This document shows positions 16,931-26,409 of a stretch of DNA of 41,871 nucleotides, one piece after another. Origin of the DNA: Planctomycetes bacterium GWF2_41_51 (GTDB taxonomy: Bacteria; Planctomycetota; Phycisphaerae; Sedimentisphaerales; UBA12454); contig MHXZ01000009.1 in assembly GCA_001825665.1 (NCBI GenBank), forward strand, positions 1-41,871, written 5' to 3'. Each line of letters begins with the position of its first letter. Positions within the stretch are counted from its first letter, which is position 1. The translations under genes were made by a program, and so were the position numbers. A model generated the notes under the pieces. The model saw only the letters and a program-made list of their open reading frames with translations. It was not told the origin of the DNA and did not search any database.

Positions 16931-18580
16931 TTAATCAAGCCAATTCTCAATAAGTACGCTGAAATCTTCTGAATTTATATAATTATCCCGAGGAAATTTC
17001 AGATTACAATTTGGATTCCAGAACTCATTTAATTCATCAACAAACCAGGATGTGGCAAAAACTTCATAATCCAGAAAATTAACAATATTGTCATAATTCA
17101 AATCGCCAGGCAAGCCAAGTGTTCCTGTTGAATTGTGTATAATATTATCTACATAGATATCAGCATTTATCTCACTATCGCTGAAAAACTGAATTGAATC
17201 TACCGTAAAATCCTCGCTATCAATAATCCCATCCCCATTAACCCAGCCATCCCATTGAATATCATCATCAAGATTCCATTCGTATAAATGCCATTGGTTA
17301 TCACCAATAAGTTGTATTGGCATGCCCCGATCTGCAGTAACATTATTTGTATTATCAATCGCAATTGATACAGAAACACCGTTGCTCAAAGTTTTTGCCC
17401 ACAATCCGATAAAACCGTGTGCGGTTTGAGGCATATTTCCAGAACGGCTCGCAGAGCCACAAAGATGCCTTACAAACCATCCGCCCATTACATTAGTATC
17501 GTCAACAATTGATATTTTTTGATTATAGTTTCCTTCATAACTGGAAGTATTATCTGTTTGAGCAGTCGATGCGGATTCATTGATGCCATAAGTGCTGCCT
17601 GAATAACCAGGCTCATTTGTAAAAGGAAATTCATCCGCGTTTTCAAAATCCGCTATCACAAAGCTGCTTTTAATATTCGGCGATGTATTGGCTTGAGTAT
17701 TATCATTTGCAAAAACAAACCAGCAGGCTCCGACAGAGCGCGCCGAGCCAGGAACATCGGAAACGTCGACGGGAACGTTTATTACACGAGGTGTCGGGTC
17801 AGCAAAACAAAGAGTTGTCGAACCGCCGCCATCATAATTTACCGCATGTTTCACATCCAATTCAATCAGCATGTCAGCCGCTTCGGACGTGAACACTCCT
17901 TCACTAACTCCAGATTGCCTTCCATCGATTGTCATTATAACAATTTTATTGCCATAAGTAACTCCCATAACGGTGCGAGGATTCAGGGTTCTTGGGTTTC
18001 CATAAGATACATTGCCGGCATGATTTGTGCCGTTGATTACAATTTTCTCATTGCCGCTTATGGCATTGTATAACACCGTCGTAGACGGAATTACGTTGTA
18101 GCCTGAAGTTGTTCCGGATGGCCGATCAAGAAATGACATTACATTCGATTGAGATATATTCAGAACGGGCCAGGGACGAGCAGTAGTTACATCATTTGCA
18201 TCGGGACTATCCCAGGGGGAATATTTGGTACCATCAGAAGCAACAAGACCCCTGTTGTAAACGATGCTTCCACCATAAAAGAAGAAAGAACCATTAATCG
18301 CGATTCGCGCGTTCGGGTCTGCATTGTGCTGCGTTGTCAATTGGTTTCTTACAGTCTTTAAAGATGTTTCGGGAGTACCTGAGGAAGCTGAAACACGAAA
18401 TTTTATTCCTGGTGCGGTAGGATCAATTACTAAAATATGAATGTTTAATGGGCGAGGAACTGAAACTTTTTTGTGATACCATGTAACGCCGTTGAAAGGA
18501 TAGCGTGTTTGAAAACTTTCAGCACAAAGGGGCTGCGAAAGTATCAGAAAAATAAGAATACTTAAAATAGTTCTATACAT
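16931..18580 (-). CDS. Secreted phosphodiester glycosidase (NAGPA-like) with CBM-like domain and dockerin-like end
   Basis: A start at ATG 18580 gives 549 residues with a proper signal peptide (MYRTILSILIFL... cut after LCA). The longer frame inside the upstream gene is rejected. Residues about 25-300 match the phosphodiester glycosidase family (NAGPA type, formerly DUF2233): AINGSFF, NPRTVMGVTYG, MTIDGRQSGVSEG and NYDGGGSTTLCF. These enzymes cut a sugar from a phosphodiester, as the uncovering enzyme does with GlcNAc-1-P-mannose. Residues about 310-500 look like a beta-sandwich carbohydrate-binding domain (IADFENADEF...VDNIIHN). Two EF-hand-like stretches close the protein (GDLNYDNIVNFLDYEVF and DNYINSEDFSVLIENWL), so its dockerin-like part is longer than its neighbours'. 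The start codon lies inside the end of the Kelch-symporter gene (ATGTATAG, 8-base overlap). Confidence 0.85.
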   Translation of the reverse strand: MYRTILSILIFLILSQPLCAESFQTRYPFNGVTWYHKKVSVPRPLNIHILVIDPTAPGIKFRVSASSGTPETSLKTVRNQLTTQHNADPNARIAINGSFFFYGGSIVYNRGLVASDGTKYSPWDSPDANDVTTARPWPVLNISQSNVMSFLDRPSGTTSGYNVIPSTTVLYNAISGNEKIVINGTNHAGNVSYGNPRTLNPRTVMGVTYGNKIVIMTIDGRQSGVSEGVFTSEAADMLIELDVKHAVNYDGGGSTTLCFADPTPRVINVPVDVSDVPGSARSVGACWFVFANDNTQANTSPNIKSSFVIADFENADEFPFTNEPGYSGSTYGINESASTAQTDNTSSYEGNYNQKISIVDDTNVMGGWFVRHLCGSASRSGNMPQTAHGFIGLWAKTLSNGVSVSIAIDNTNNVTADRGMPIQLIGDNQWHLYEWNLDDDIQWDGWVNGDGIIDSEDFTVDSIQFFSDSEINADIYVDNIIHNSTGTLGLPGDLNYDNIVNFLDYEVFATSWFVDELNEFWNPNCNLKFPRDNYINSEDFSVLIENWLD

Positions 18581-21032
18581 CTTCTTTGCGTCTCGTGAAA
18601 TACGTAAGCCCATCCAAGTTTTCCTTCTTTTTGCCAAAGAAAAAACTTGCCAGATAGCCCGCGACAAAACACCAGATAAAACCAACGGCACCATACAGCA
18701 ATAGATGCACTATATTAAATTTTTGTACGAATACTAGAAGAATGCCGCTTGAAATTACACCAAAAAGTGCGCCAGCGGCATTCGTACGCGTCGTAAAAAT
18801 TCCAAGCGCAAATAAACCTGCCAGTCCGCCCGCGAACAACCCAGTTATTGCAATAAAGAAATCCCATAATGATCTTATACCCGCAAATGCCATCATCATT
18901 GCTGAAGCTGTGCTGAAAATACCCAGAGCATAAGTTGAAATTCGCGCAATTTTCAGCATATGCGTTTCCTCGGGATCTTTTTTAAACTTCTTGTAAAAAT
19001 CAGTAACAATTGCCATTGTAACACTGTTGAGGGTTCCTGAAAGCGTGGATTGCGCGGCAGCGAAAATACCTGCAATTACCAAACCTGAAACGCCCATCGG
19101 CAATCCCTGCGAAATAAACCAGGGTACTATAGAATCATTGCTTATGGTTGGAGATAACTTTTCGGGATTTGAGTGATAGTAGACGAAAAGCGCTGTTCCA
19201 AAAAGAAATACAATCGCAGCCCATGGGATTGAAATGCCGACGTGCACCCATAATGATTTTATAGTCTGTTTCTTCGTGGTTGTACTGGCATATCTTTGAA
19301 CTATTGTCTGGTCTGAAGTCATGGAGGCAATTTTGCTGAAAAGGCTGCCAATGAAAATAACTCCTATTGAAGCGGCAGTCATATCCCAATCCCAACGGAA
19401 AGTATGAAATTTATTATATCTGATTGCTGTATCAAAGAATGATGCAGGTCCGCCATCAACGGTAAACATAATCAGGAAAATACAAACAATGATGCTGCCC
19501 ATCATTAAAATTACCTGGATTACATCGGTCCATATAACAGCTTTTACTCCGCCCATAGCAGTATAAATTGTGGATATAATTCCAACTACTGCAATGCACA
19601 AATATTCGTTAATACCTGTAACGGCTGCCAGAGCCAGTGCAGGCAGATATAATACAATAGCCATTCGTGCTAACATCATAAAACAGAATAGTAAACTTCC
19701 AAACATCCGGCATAGCGAATTAAATCTGAATTCCAGATATTCGTAAGCAGTTGCAACTTTCATCGTGCGAAAAAACGGTAAATAAAAGTGAGTAACAATA
19801 GGAACGGTAATAAACCACGTTAAAATTGTTCCAAAATAAAGCCAATCGGTGGAAAAAGTTTTTGCAGGGATAGCCATAAAACCAATTGAGCTGACTTGTG
19901 TTGCAAGAAGACTGACACCTGCGGCCCACCATGGTATTTTTCTGCCGCCAAGGAAGAAATCTTCTGTATTACTTTCGTGTCTGGAAAAATATATACCTAT
20001 TCCGATCAAAATCGCAAAATAGAAGATTATCGCGGCGTAATCCAGTGACTTTATAAATCCTTGCGAAGCAGCCAACAGAGATTCGTGCAGGTTGCCGTTG
20101 AGAGATAATATAACTATTTTATTTTGAACTACATTAATCGCATTTTGTTCATTTATTTCCTTCGGCAAAGATCCTAACGTTATCCACGAATCGGTAACTG
20201 TATGGTATGATAAAAGTTTTTTTTGAGCTGTATCGAACAGGAATATCGAAGATTGTCCAAAATTAATTGCCGCAGCATTTTCAACCGGAAGAGGTAAATC
20301 TCTGATTTTCACCCATCCCGCCTTATTTTTTTCTACACCTAAATCGTAATAAAACCCATCATTTAAAGCGGCACCATCTATAGAATCTTTGCCGCCAAAA
20401 ACATATAGGCATTTATTATCACCTTTATTTTGTACAACAGCGGCTGAAAAACAGCGATCTTCGGGTAAGTCTGAAAATTTTTGCCATTGACCGTTCGATT
20501 TAAGATCAAGGCACCAAACATCTGAAGCAGCATTGGAGTCGGAATCTTTATAACCGCCAAAGACATATAGTATGTTTTTCGCGACCGCAGCGCTGGCACA
20601 ACTTAAATTATGCGGCAGAGAAGGCAATATTTTTTTTTCAAGTATTTTTTCTTTTTTATCCCATCTTAATTGTATAACGCTTTTTTGGGGACCATTTTCA
20701 TTGTAACCACCGATGCAGTATAAGTTATCGCCATTAGCTGCAGATGCACCATAAGCTGAACAAATTGTATTTGGTTCAATAAACCATTGAGATGATAGAT
20801 TATCGTAAATATAAGCTGTGCATGAAAACTGTCGGTCGTGACCCATTCCACCGGCAATTATAAATGTGTTATCTGCCACACCTTTAAAAGCAGCATGAAT
20901 AGCAACATCCGATGCGGTATTTACATTACGATTAGTCCATTTGAGTCCTGATGAATTTTCATTTGCATCTCGCGAGAAGCAAAAAGCTGTAAAACTCAAA
21001 AATATAAATAGTACAAAAATCCTTTTTAACAT
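18573..21032 (-). CDS. Kelch domain fused to sodium:solute symporter, second copy
   Basis: The 819-residue protein has the same layout as the copy at 3529-6117: signal peptide (1-20, cut near CFS), a periplasmic Kelch propeller (about 25-325), then an SSS transporter whose first membrane helix begins near 335 (YAAIIFYFAILIGIGIYF). The TM8 sodium-site region AAAQSTLSGTLNSVTMAIVTDF is intact. The Kelch part is shorter and has lost the NanM hallmarks: IIAGG is followed by MGHDR instead of ANF, and the GE-x2-P-x2-RT segment is absent. It may bind or mutarotate another sugar, or act only as a binding domain. It starts one base after the stop of the FAD-oxidoreductase and overlaps the phosphodiester glycosidase start. 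Substrate unknown; a sialic acid derivative or another sugar released by module 2 enzymes is plausible. Confidence 0.9.
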   Translation of the reverse strand: MLKRIFVLFIFLSFTAFCFSRDANENSSGLKWTNRNVNTASDVAIHAAFKGVADNTFIIAGGMGHDRQFSCTAYIYDNLSSQWFIEPNTICSAYGASAANGDNLYCIGGYNENGPQKSVIQLRWDKKEKILEKKILPSLPHNLSCASAAVAKNILYVFGGYKDSDSNAASDVWCLDLKSNGQWQKFSDLPEDRCFSAAVVQNKGDNKCLYVFGGKDSIDGAALNDGFYYDLGVEKNKAGWVKIRDLPLPVENAAAINFGQSSIFLFDTAQKKLLSYHTVTDSWITLGSLPKEINEQNAINVVQNKIVILSLNGNLHESLLAASQGFIKSLDYAAIIFYFAILIGIGIYFSRHESNTEDFFLGGRKIPWWAAGVSLLATQVSSIGFMAIPAKTFSTDWLYFGTILTWFITVPIVTHFYLPFFRTMKVATAYEYLEFRFNSLCRMFGSLLFCFMMLARMAIVLYLPALALAAVTGINEYLCIAVVGIISTIYTAMGGVKAVIWTDVIQVILMMGSIIVCIFLIMFTVDGGPASFFDTAIRYNKFHTFRWDWDMTAASIGVIFIGSLFSKIASMTSDQTIVQRYASTTTKKQTIKSLWVHVGISIPWAAIVFLFGTALFVYYHSNPEKLSPTISNDSIVPWFISQGLPMGVSGLVIAGIFAAAQSTLSGTLNSVTMAIVTDFYKKFKKDPEETHMLKIARISTYALGIFSTASAMMMAFAGIRSLWDFFIAITGLFAGGLAGLFALGIFTTRTNAAGALFGVISSGILLVFVQKFNIVHLLLYGAVGFIWCFVAGYLASFFFGKKKENLDGLTYFTRRKEDV

Positions 21033-21033
21033 T

Positions 21034-22437
21034 TTAAATCTTTACTATGGCACCCTGGCTGGTTAATTTTTCCTTAAGTGCGGTTATAGAAATTTTTTGG
21101 ACGGAACAATTTTCATTGATGCTCATTGCCGCTGCGGTCCCAACAGCCTCCCCCATCGCAAAACATGGGGCCATAACCCTGATTGGCCCAAGTGCCTGCC
21201 CTTCCACGCCAACGCATCTGCCAGCGACAAGCAAATTCACTGAACCTTTCGGAATAAGGCATCTATACGGAATTTCGATATAGCCTTTGGCAGCTTTTTG
21301 TAATGGCTGACTTTGACCGGCATTAACATTTTTATGCAGCGGCTGAACAAGAAGCCAGCTTCCATCGGCTTGTTTGACGGGTTTGCCTAAATCGAAATGA
21401 TAGCCTGACAAAGCAACTACATCGTCAAACTCCACACCATTGACAATGTCTTCTGTTGTGAGCATATATTCAGCTTTGATTCTGCGCGTTTCTCTGACTC
21501 CAAGACTTGAGGCAACATAGCGGAGAGCGGCATTCTTATAGCCTGGAATATATCGTTTCAAAACTTCCAAATATTCGGCTGCATATTTTCGGCCATCAAT
21601 CATGGCTTTTGTTATTTCGGCTGCATTGGTGCCATCGACATTAATTTGCGATTGGCCGTTAATCATCATTACACCATCTTTCATCATCGGGAACATAATG
21701 ATAATATCCGAAGCCCAGGGCCAAATCCCTTTTGTTTTTGCGTCCTCAACGACAGCCCTGAAACGTTTGTCACCGCCATTGATGAGGTAAGCTGATAATT
21801 CATCTACATTGACATTTTCAGCATGCCAGATAAGCGTAATGGGGCAAAGAGATTTATCAGGACCGTCACCTTTTGTTGTTTCGAATCCCCCATCAAAGGC
21901 AATATCGGCATCGCCCGAACAGTCAATAACAACTTTTGCGCCGACATAACCTAAACCGCTTTTATTATGAATATAAAGACCTTCAATTTTTTTGTTTTTT
22001 ACTTTCGGCATAATAGCGGTTGTAAAGTACGATATCAGAACGCCTGATTTAATCGCAAGGTTTTCATGGGCGCGTTTACCGCCTTCCAGATCGAACATAA
22101 CCTCATCGTCAGTTATGCCCATGCCTTTCATTTTGCCGCCCTGCGATGGCGATCTTCCCGGGCCAATTGTCATTTTTTCTGCTATCATTAAATCTGTAAG
22201 TTCTTTGTAAATTCCAGCAACAACTTCTCTGCCTTGAGATTTTGCTCCGAGCCAAAAAGGCAATCCGCCGCTGGTTGCATTTCCGCCCATACATCCTGTG
22301 GATTCGATTATCAGTGTTTTAGCTCCGTTTCGAGATGCTGCAATCGAAGCGGCTGTCCCTGAAGGACCTCCGCCTACAACTATAACATCATAATCTCCGA
22401 TATATTCTGCTTTAGATTTAAAATCCATTTGTTTCAA
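21034..22437 (-). CDS. FAD-dependent oxidoreductase (FAD_oxidored family)
   Basis: The 467-residue cytoplasmic flavoprotein begins its Rossmann fold with DVIVVGGGPSGTAASIAA and continues with TGCMGGNATSGG. A central VVIDCSGDADIAF and a C-terminal VAGRCVGVEGQALGPIRVM complete the FAD-binding fold. The family includes many uncharacterised dehydrogenases common in PVC and Bacteroidetes sugar loci. The sugar or sugar acid it oxidises cannot be inferred. The start is unusual: GAGGTG lies 5 bases before a TTG at 22437, which overlaps the stop of the upstream gene (TTGA). The next ATG (22428) is about 14 bases from that ribosome site. The TTG is therefore preferred, giving tight coupling with the UroD-like gene before it. 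The Kelch-symporter gene starts one base after its stop. Confidence 0.85.
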   Translation of the reverse strand: MKQMDFKSKAEYIGDYDVIVVGGGPSGTAASIAASRNGAKTLIIESTGCMGGNATSGGLPFWLGAKSQGREVVAGIYKELTDLMIAEKMTIGPGRSPSQGGKMKGMGITDDEVMFDLEGGKRAHENLAIKSGVLISYFTTAIMPKVKNKKIEGLYIHNKSGLGYVGAKVVIDCSGDADIAFDGGFETTKGDGPDKSLCPITLIWHAENVNVDELSAYLINGGDKRFRAVVEDAKTKGIWPWASDIIIMFPMMKDGVMMINGQSQINVDGTNAAEITKAMIDGRKYAAEYLEVLKRYIPGYKNAALRYVASSLGVRETRRIKAEYMLTTEDIVNGVEFDDVVALSGYHFDLGKPVKQADGSWLLVQPLHKNVNAGQSQPLQKAAKGYIEIPYRCLIPKGSVNLLVAGRCVGVEGQALGPIRVMAPCFAMGEAVGTAAAMSINENCSVQKISITALKEKLTSQGAIVKI

Positions 22438-23516
22438 TTTGACACCTCACTTATAGATTCATGAATTTTTTCAATCTGTTCAAATTCGGCTGGCGTGTCG
22501 CAATCAACAGCCAGGTACAATCCATTAGTTCCAAGATTTTCAAATATAGTTTCAACTTCTTGCGGCTTAATATGAATCAATTGTAATGACTTTCCCGCCG
22601 CTAATATCCGTTTATAAAGGTCAAACCATTGGGCAGAACCTCCGGATGGCACAGTTGGCTCCGGGGTCCATTCAAATGCCTTCAAATTCTCGATTTTAAG
22701 CAAGTTATCAAGATGCCTTAATTCTGCGCTTCCATCAATATGGTACATTGAATAATCAAGCCATCGGCATTGCTCATCCAAAGCCGGTATTACTATATCT
22801 TTAAACATTGACGGCGAAATTAAAACAGAGACATCGCACTGTACTTTTGCAACTTTCCCGGGAGCCCATAAATTGAACGCCCCAAAACATGCGCATCCCT
22901 TTTCATCTTTAATCATTTCATAAATGCGATTATAAACCTCAAAATAAATTTGATTTATTTCAAATATTTTTTCTTTTATTTTTTGGGGCTTTTCAGTTAA
23001 TGCAAACAATAGATTTTCTGTGCCCAGCAGCGAAGCCATTATATCAAGATTTTCGATTAGGTCAGGGAAACCAACCATATACCTGCCTTTGCTGTATTCA
23101 AGATTTTTGCGTATAATTTTCTGCTGTATTTGCCACCATTTACATTCAGGTTCAAATTCGAATGGCTTTGCAAAAATATCAAAATCGGCAGGATCATACC
23201 ATATCGTCTTTTCACTAAAATCTTTAATATCGCTGCCTAAAAACAAACATAATGAACCCGGTCCTAAATCTGGTTTTGCAATTGGAAGAATGTCCAAAGG
23301 ATAATCAAGATTCGAGAGAACATATTCATTATATCTGGCAGAATACTCAGGATCACTCCAAAAATCCCGCCACGATAATAACTTTGTTTTAAATATATCT
23401 TCTGCCGAGAATTTTGAATATCCTTTCCAGCAGCTTATTATCACCCCTTCCTGATTCCACCACTTTATATAACGTTCTTTGGAGCTATCCCAATTTTTTT
23501 TAAAAAATATTTGCAT
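22434..23516 (-). CDS. Divergent URO-D-superfamily-like protein
   Basis: This 360-residue soluble protein has no signal peptide. Its N-terminus is rich in tryptophan (KWWNQEGVIISCW). Later segments resemble the URO-D/MtaA TIM barrel: GFPDLIENLDIMASLLGTENLLF, LISPSMFKDIVIPALDEQCRWL, SMYHIDGSAELRHLDNLLK and a final GLYLAVDCDTPAEFEQI. The conserved substrate residues of HemE are not seen. Homologues are sometimes annotated as trimethylamine corrinoid protein 2, which is not evidence of that function. AGGATG precedes the start. It lies between the GH63-like glycosidase and the FAD oxidoreductase and overlaps the latter's start, suggesting both act on the same sugar intermediate. Assignment to the superfamily is moderate; the reaction is unknown. 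Confidence 0.65.
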   Translation of the reverse strand: MQIFFKKNWDSSKERYIKWWNQEGVIISCWKGYSKFSAEDIFKTKLLSWRDFWSDPEYSARYNEYVLSNLDYPLDILPIAKPDLGPGSLCLFLGSDIKDFSEKTIWYDPADFDIFAKPFEFEPECKWWQIQQKIIRKNLEYSKGRYMVGFPDLIENLDIMASLLGTENLLFALTEKPQKIKEKIFEINQIYFEVYNRIYEMIKDEKGCACFGAFNLWAPGKVAKVQCDVSVLISPSMFKDIVIPALDEQCRWLDYSMYHIDGSAELRHLDNLLKIENLKAFEWTPEPTVPSGGSAQWFDLYKRILAAGKSLQLIHIKPQEVETIFENLGTNGLYLAVDCDTPAEFEQIEKIHESISEVSN

Positions 23517-23533
23517 GACATCCTGAATAAAAA

Positions 23534-25459
23534 TTATTTGGCTGTTTGTACGTTTTCTTTAATATAAAGACGCAAATTGGTTTTGTATCTAAAATCAGGA
23601 AATTTTTCCATTAACGCAATGAGCCCGAATAAACCACCCAAACCAATTAAAGGTTCGCTATTCTTAACGTTATTCCCAATTCCGGTATTTGCACAATAAT
23701 TTTCGTAAACGCCGCCAAATTCTTTCCAGTTTTTAAGCAGCAGCTCCATTGATTTTACAGCCACCTCTTTTTGTACTTTTTCTTCCTCGTAATTACACAA
23801 TCCGAAGTAGACCATCAAATTCAGAGGTCCCCAAATTCTTCCCCGCCAATAACTCTGGTCTTTATAAGCCGAGTCATTGCGCGCGATTGAAGGAATTACC
23901 CAGTCCCCCCAGAATTCGTTATAATTACAAAGATGTTCTGTAATCATCCTTTTAGTTTGCGATTCACTTGCCACACCCGCAAACATAGGATAGAACAGAG
24001 TCGGCGATAATCGATAACTATTCTGGCCTGAATCGGTATGTCTATTTAAGAATATTCCAGCTTCATCGCACCATAACTGCTCAAGTTTCTTTATATAATA
24101 AGCGGTTCTTTCTTTAAGCTCGTGGGCTTCTTTATCCCTGTTCAATGTTGCGGCAATTTTAGCTAATATAAGGCAATCTGCCGTGTAAAACGAATTCAAC
24201 CCCACATCGGCAAGTTTTGAAAGGCCGGAGATCTTATCAAATTCTGCTTTATCATACATTGGCGAATTATCCATTCCAGACTCGAGCGCAGCTCCTCGCA
24301 TGCAATTGACCTGGACAACTTCCGCGGGATCCCCTATTAAAGGTTTGAAATAGTTCGAACCCCAGCTTAACATTCCGCTCGACTGATCTTTGCGTTTCTT
24401 GTTCCACCACCTGTTCCATTTCAATAACGGTTCGAACGCTTCCTTTAAGAATTCATCATCGCCGGATAATTGATGAATATAATCAACTGAAAGCGAGCCT
24501 ACCGGCGGATGTGAGCGGTCGATTGAGACGCGTCCTGACGCATTCGCTACATTAGGAACAAATTCGCCTTCAACCATATTCTTAAGCGTCGACAAAACAG
24601 TTGACATCGCAAGTTCTTTGGAATCCATCGCAATCATCATCGCTGAAAAGAAATTATCCCAGCCATAGGTTGCATATCCAAGTCTCAGGCAATTCCATTT
24701 TCGTGATGGTGAAACAAGGGGGCGTTTCTCTTTGGGATCATAAATCAGATTCCAGGCGATACTAACCTGCATTGCATTATGCACTTCCTCAAGCGCTTCC
24801 CATCTTTTCTGTCGATTCAATTCTGCATTTCGTTGCTGCTCAATAATTTTGCAAATCTGCTCATTAGTGCGTTTTGTTCCTGTGCTTACTGCAACAGGTT
24901 TGTCCGCCTTTACTGCCAGATAAGGACAGGCAAACTGCATATTAGGTTCATCAGCTATTTCGCCATTTACATACACGTTGTACGCAGAATTATCGTTTTG
25001 ACCAATTAAACTGCCGTTTTCGGATTTGACGATTCCGGGCATGTTCCATAAAAACATACCATTAACCAATAGCACAGGCGCTTTAAGTTCTTTTCCAATC
25101 GGCTCAATATAAATGACAATATCATCATCATAAACTGCCGTTTCGATACTATACTCGATATTTTTATTCACAAGATGCAAACTTGTGTAGCTGCCATCGT
25201 ATGCATGATAAGATGGAATAATCTTGATAAAATTTTCAGAAAATATTTCAGCTTTTTCATCCAATTCACAGCCTGCGGTAACGCCAAGAGGTTTATAGCC
25301 AAAAACTGGATCGCTAATGGTAAGCATTTGTCCGAAAAAGCAAAATCCCAAATTGATTGAAAAACAATCGGGCATGTGTACATGACTTAGCACACTTCTG
25401 CCATTCCATGTATTCCATTTACTTAGGATTTTCTCATTTACTTTTTTATACAAACCCAT
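23534..25459 (-). CDS. GH63/MGH1-like (alpha/alpha)6-barrel glycoside hydrolase, cytoplasmic
   Basis: The 641-residue protein lacks a signal peptide. After a beta-rich N-terminal domain (about 1-190), residues about 220-630 form a toroid with motifs of the GH63/mannosylglycerate-hydrolase-like (MGH1) family. These are YGWDNFFSAMMIAM near residue 265, FVPNVANASGRVSIDRSHPP, then RGRIWGPLNLMVYFGL and a terminal YENYCANTG and GLGGLFGLIAL. Glycosidases of this fold remove alpha-linked glucose or mannose, or hydrolyse modified glycosides. The fold call is reasonably firm, but the sugar specificity and catalytic residues are not fixed. The ATG directly follows the stop of the NHL lipoprotein gene, with AAAGGA inside that gene, so the two are coupled. 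Cytoplasmic location implies imported oligosaccharides as substrate. Confidence 0.75.
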   Translation of the reverse strand: MGLYKKVNEKILSKWNTWNGRSVLSHVHMPDCFSINLGFCFFGQMLTISDPVFGYKPLGVTAGCELDEKAEIFSENFIKIIPSYHAYDGSYTSLHLVNKNIEYSIETAVYDDDIVIYIEPIGKELKAPVLLVNGMFLWNMPGIVKSENGSLIGQNDNSAYNVYVNGEIADEPNMQFACPYLAVKADKPVAVSTGTKRTNEQICKIIEQQRNAELNRQKRWEALEEVHNAMQVSIAWNLIYDPKEKRPLVSPSRKWNCLRLGYATYGWDNFFSAMMIAMDSKELAMSTVLSTLKNMVEGEFVPNVANASGRVSIDRSHPPVGSLSVDYIHQLSGDDEFLKEAFEPLLKWNRWWNKKRKDQSSGMLSWGSNYFKPLIGDPAEVVQVNCMRGAALESGMDNSPMYDKAEFDKISGLSKLADVGLNSFYTADCLILAKIAATLNRDKEAHELKERTAYYIKKLEQLWCDEAGIFLNRHTDSGQNSYRLSPTLFYPMFAGVASESQTKRMITEHLCNYNEFWGDWVIPSIARNDSAYKDQSYWRGRIWGPLNLMVYFGLCNYEEEKVQKEVAVKSMELLLKNWKEFGGVYENYCANTGIGNNVKNSEPLIGLGGLFGLIALMEKFPDFRYKTNLRLYIKENVQTAK

Positions 25460-26404
25460 TTAATTATCCTTTGCCAAAATAAACTTCTGTATGCGTTTCC
25501 CTGCCGCTTCGGCGATATATATATTCTGCTGTTTATCTACCGTAACTGAATGGGGGGTCTCGAACATACCCTGCTCTGGGCCTTTATGTCCAAATTGTGA
25601 AATAATTTTCCCATTGGTATCCTTTACCAATACCCTGTGGTCTCCATTTGCATTGCCATCGGTGACAAAAAGTTTCTCTTTCTTCCGGTCACCACAATAA
25701 AACAAGCCATAAGGCTGACCGGCATTAGTCCATTGAGTGATATATTTTCCATTTAAATCAAAAACCTGAATCCTGAAATTGCCCCTATCGGCAACATAGA
25801 TTCTGTTTTGTTTATCAATGACAATATTATGCGGATGCAAAAACTGTGCTGAGCCATTGCCATTTGTACCCCAGGAAAATTTAAAATTTCCTTTAGCATC
25901 AAAACACATTATTCTGCTGTTGCCGTACCCATCTGTGATGTAGATGTCCCCATTTGCCGCTATCGCAACATCGGTCGGTTTATTGAATTCATAATTTCCC
26001 AAGCCCGGTTTAAATGCTTTGCCAAATGTCCGTATAACTTTGCCGTCAAGAGTACATTCAAAGACCTGGTGAGATTCTATATCAGTAATCCATGCCTTAT
26101 CATTGTAAATTCGCAATCCATGTTTACCTTTAATGAAATCTTTGCCCCATGAATTAATGAATTTCCCATTTTTGTCAAAAACTAAAATCGGCTCATCTTT
26201 GCCGCCGGCAGCATATATATTGCTTTTACTGTCGAGAGCAATACCTGTTACGTTTACCCACTGCCCCTGATAGCCTTGAACCCAATTGTTCTCAACCGTA
26301 TATTTCAATTTAGTGCCTTCCTTTACAAATACACAATTACAACCGCTTAATAAAAATATCAAAACGCAATTCAATAAACTAAATATATATTTTTTAATAT
26401 TCAT
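25460..26404 (-). CDS. NHL-repeat beta-propeller lipoprotein
   Basis: The 314-residue protein has a lipoprotein signal peptide: basic NIKK, hydrophobic stretch, lipobox LSGC with the lipidated Cys at 22. The rest is a six-bladed propeller of NHL repeats, each marked by a D-x-NIYA, ITDGYGNSRI, VADRGNFRIQVFD or IAEAAGKRIQKF type segment. NHL propellers bind ligands or partner proteins; some are peptidyl-alpha-hydroxyglycine lyases, but no such motif is clear here. It should sit in a membrane facing the periplasm. Its place between the UroD-like and GH63-like genes suggests a binding or scaffolding role for module 2 sugar handling (inference). It starts 5 bases after the stop of the upstream UroD-like gene, with AGGAC as ribosome site. 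Confidence 0.88.
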   Translation of the reverse strand: MNIKKYIFSLLNCVLIFLLSGCNCVFVKEGTKLKYTVENNWVQGYQGQWVNVTGIALDSKSNIYAAGGKDEPILVFDKNGKFINSWGKDFIKGKHGLRIYNDKAWITDIESHQVFECTLDGKVIRTFGKAFKPGLGNYEFNKPTDVAIAANGDIYITDGYGNSRIMCFDAKGNFKFSWGTNGNGSAQFLHPHNIVIDKQNRIYVADRGNFRIQVFDLNGKYITQWTNAGQPYGLFYCGDRKKEKLFVTDGNANGDHRVLVKDTNGKIISQFGHKGPEQGMFETPHSVTVDKQQNIYIAEAAGKRIQKFILAKDN

Positions 26405-26409
26405 CAGTC

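Noticed and set aside
18581..18694. Extended N-terminus of the phosphodiester glycosidase
   Set aside because: It overlaps the symporter's C-terminus by over 120 bases and hides the signal peptide; ATG at 18580 gives a proper one.
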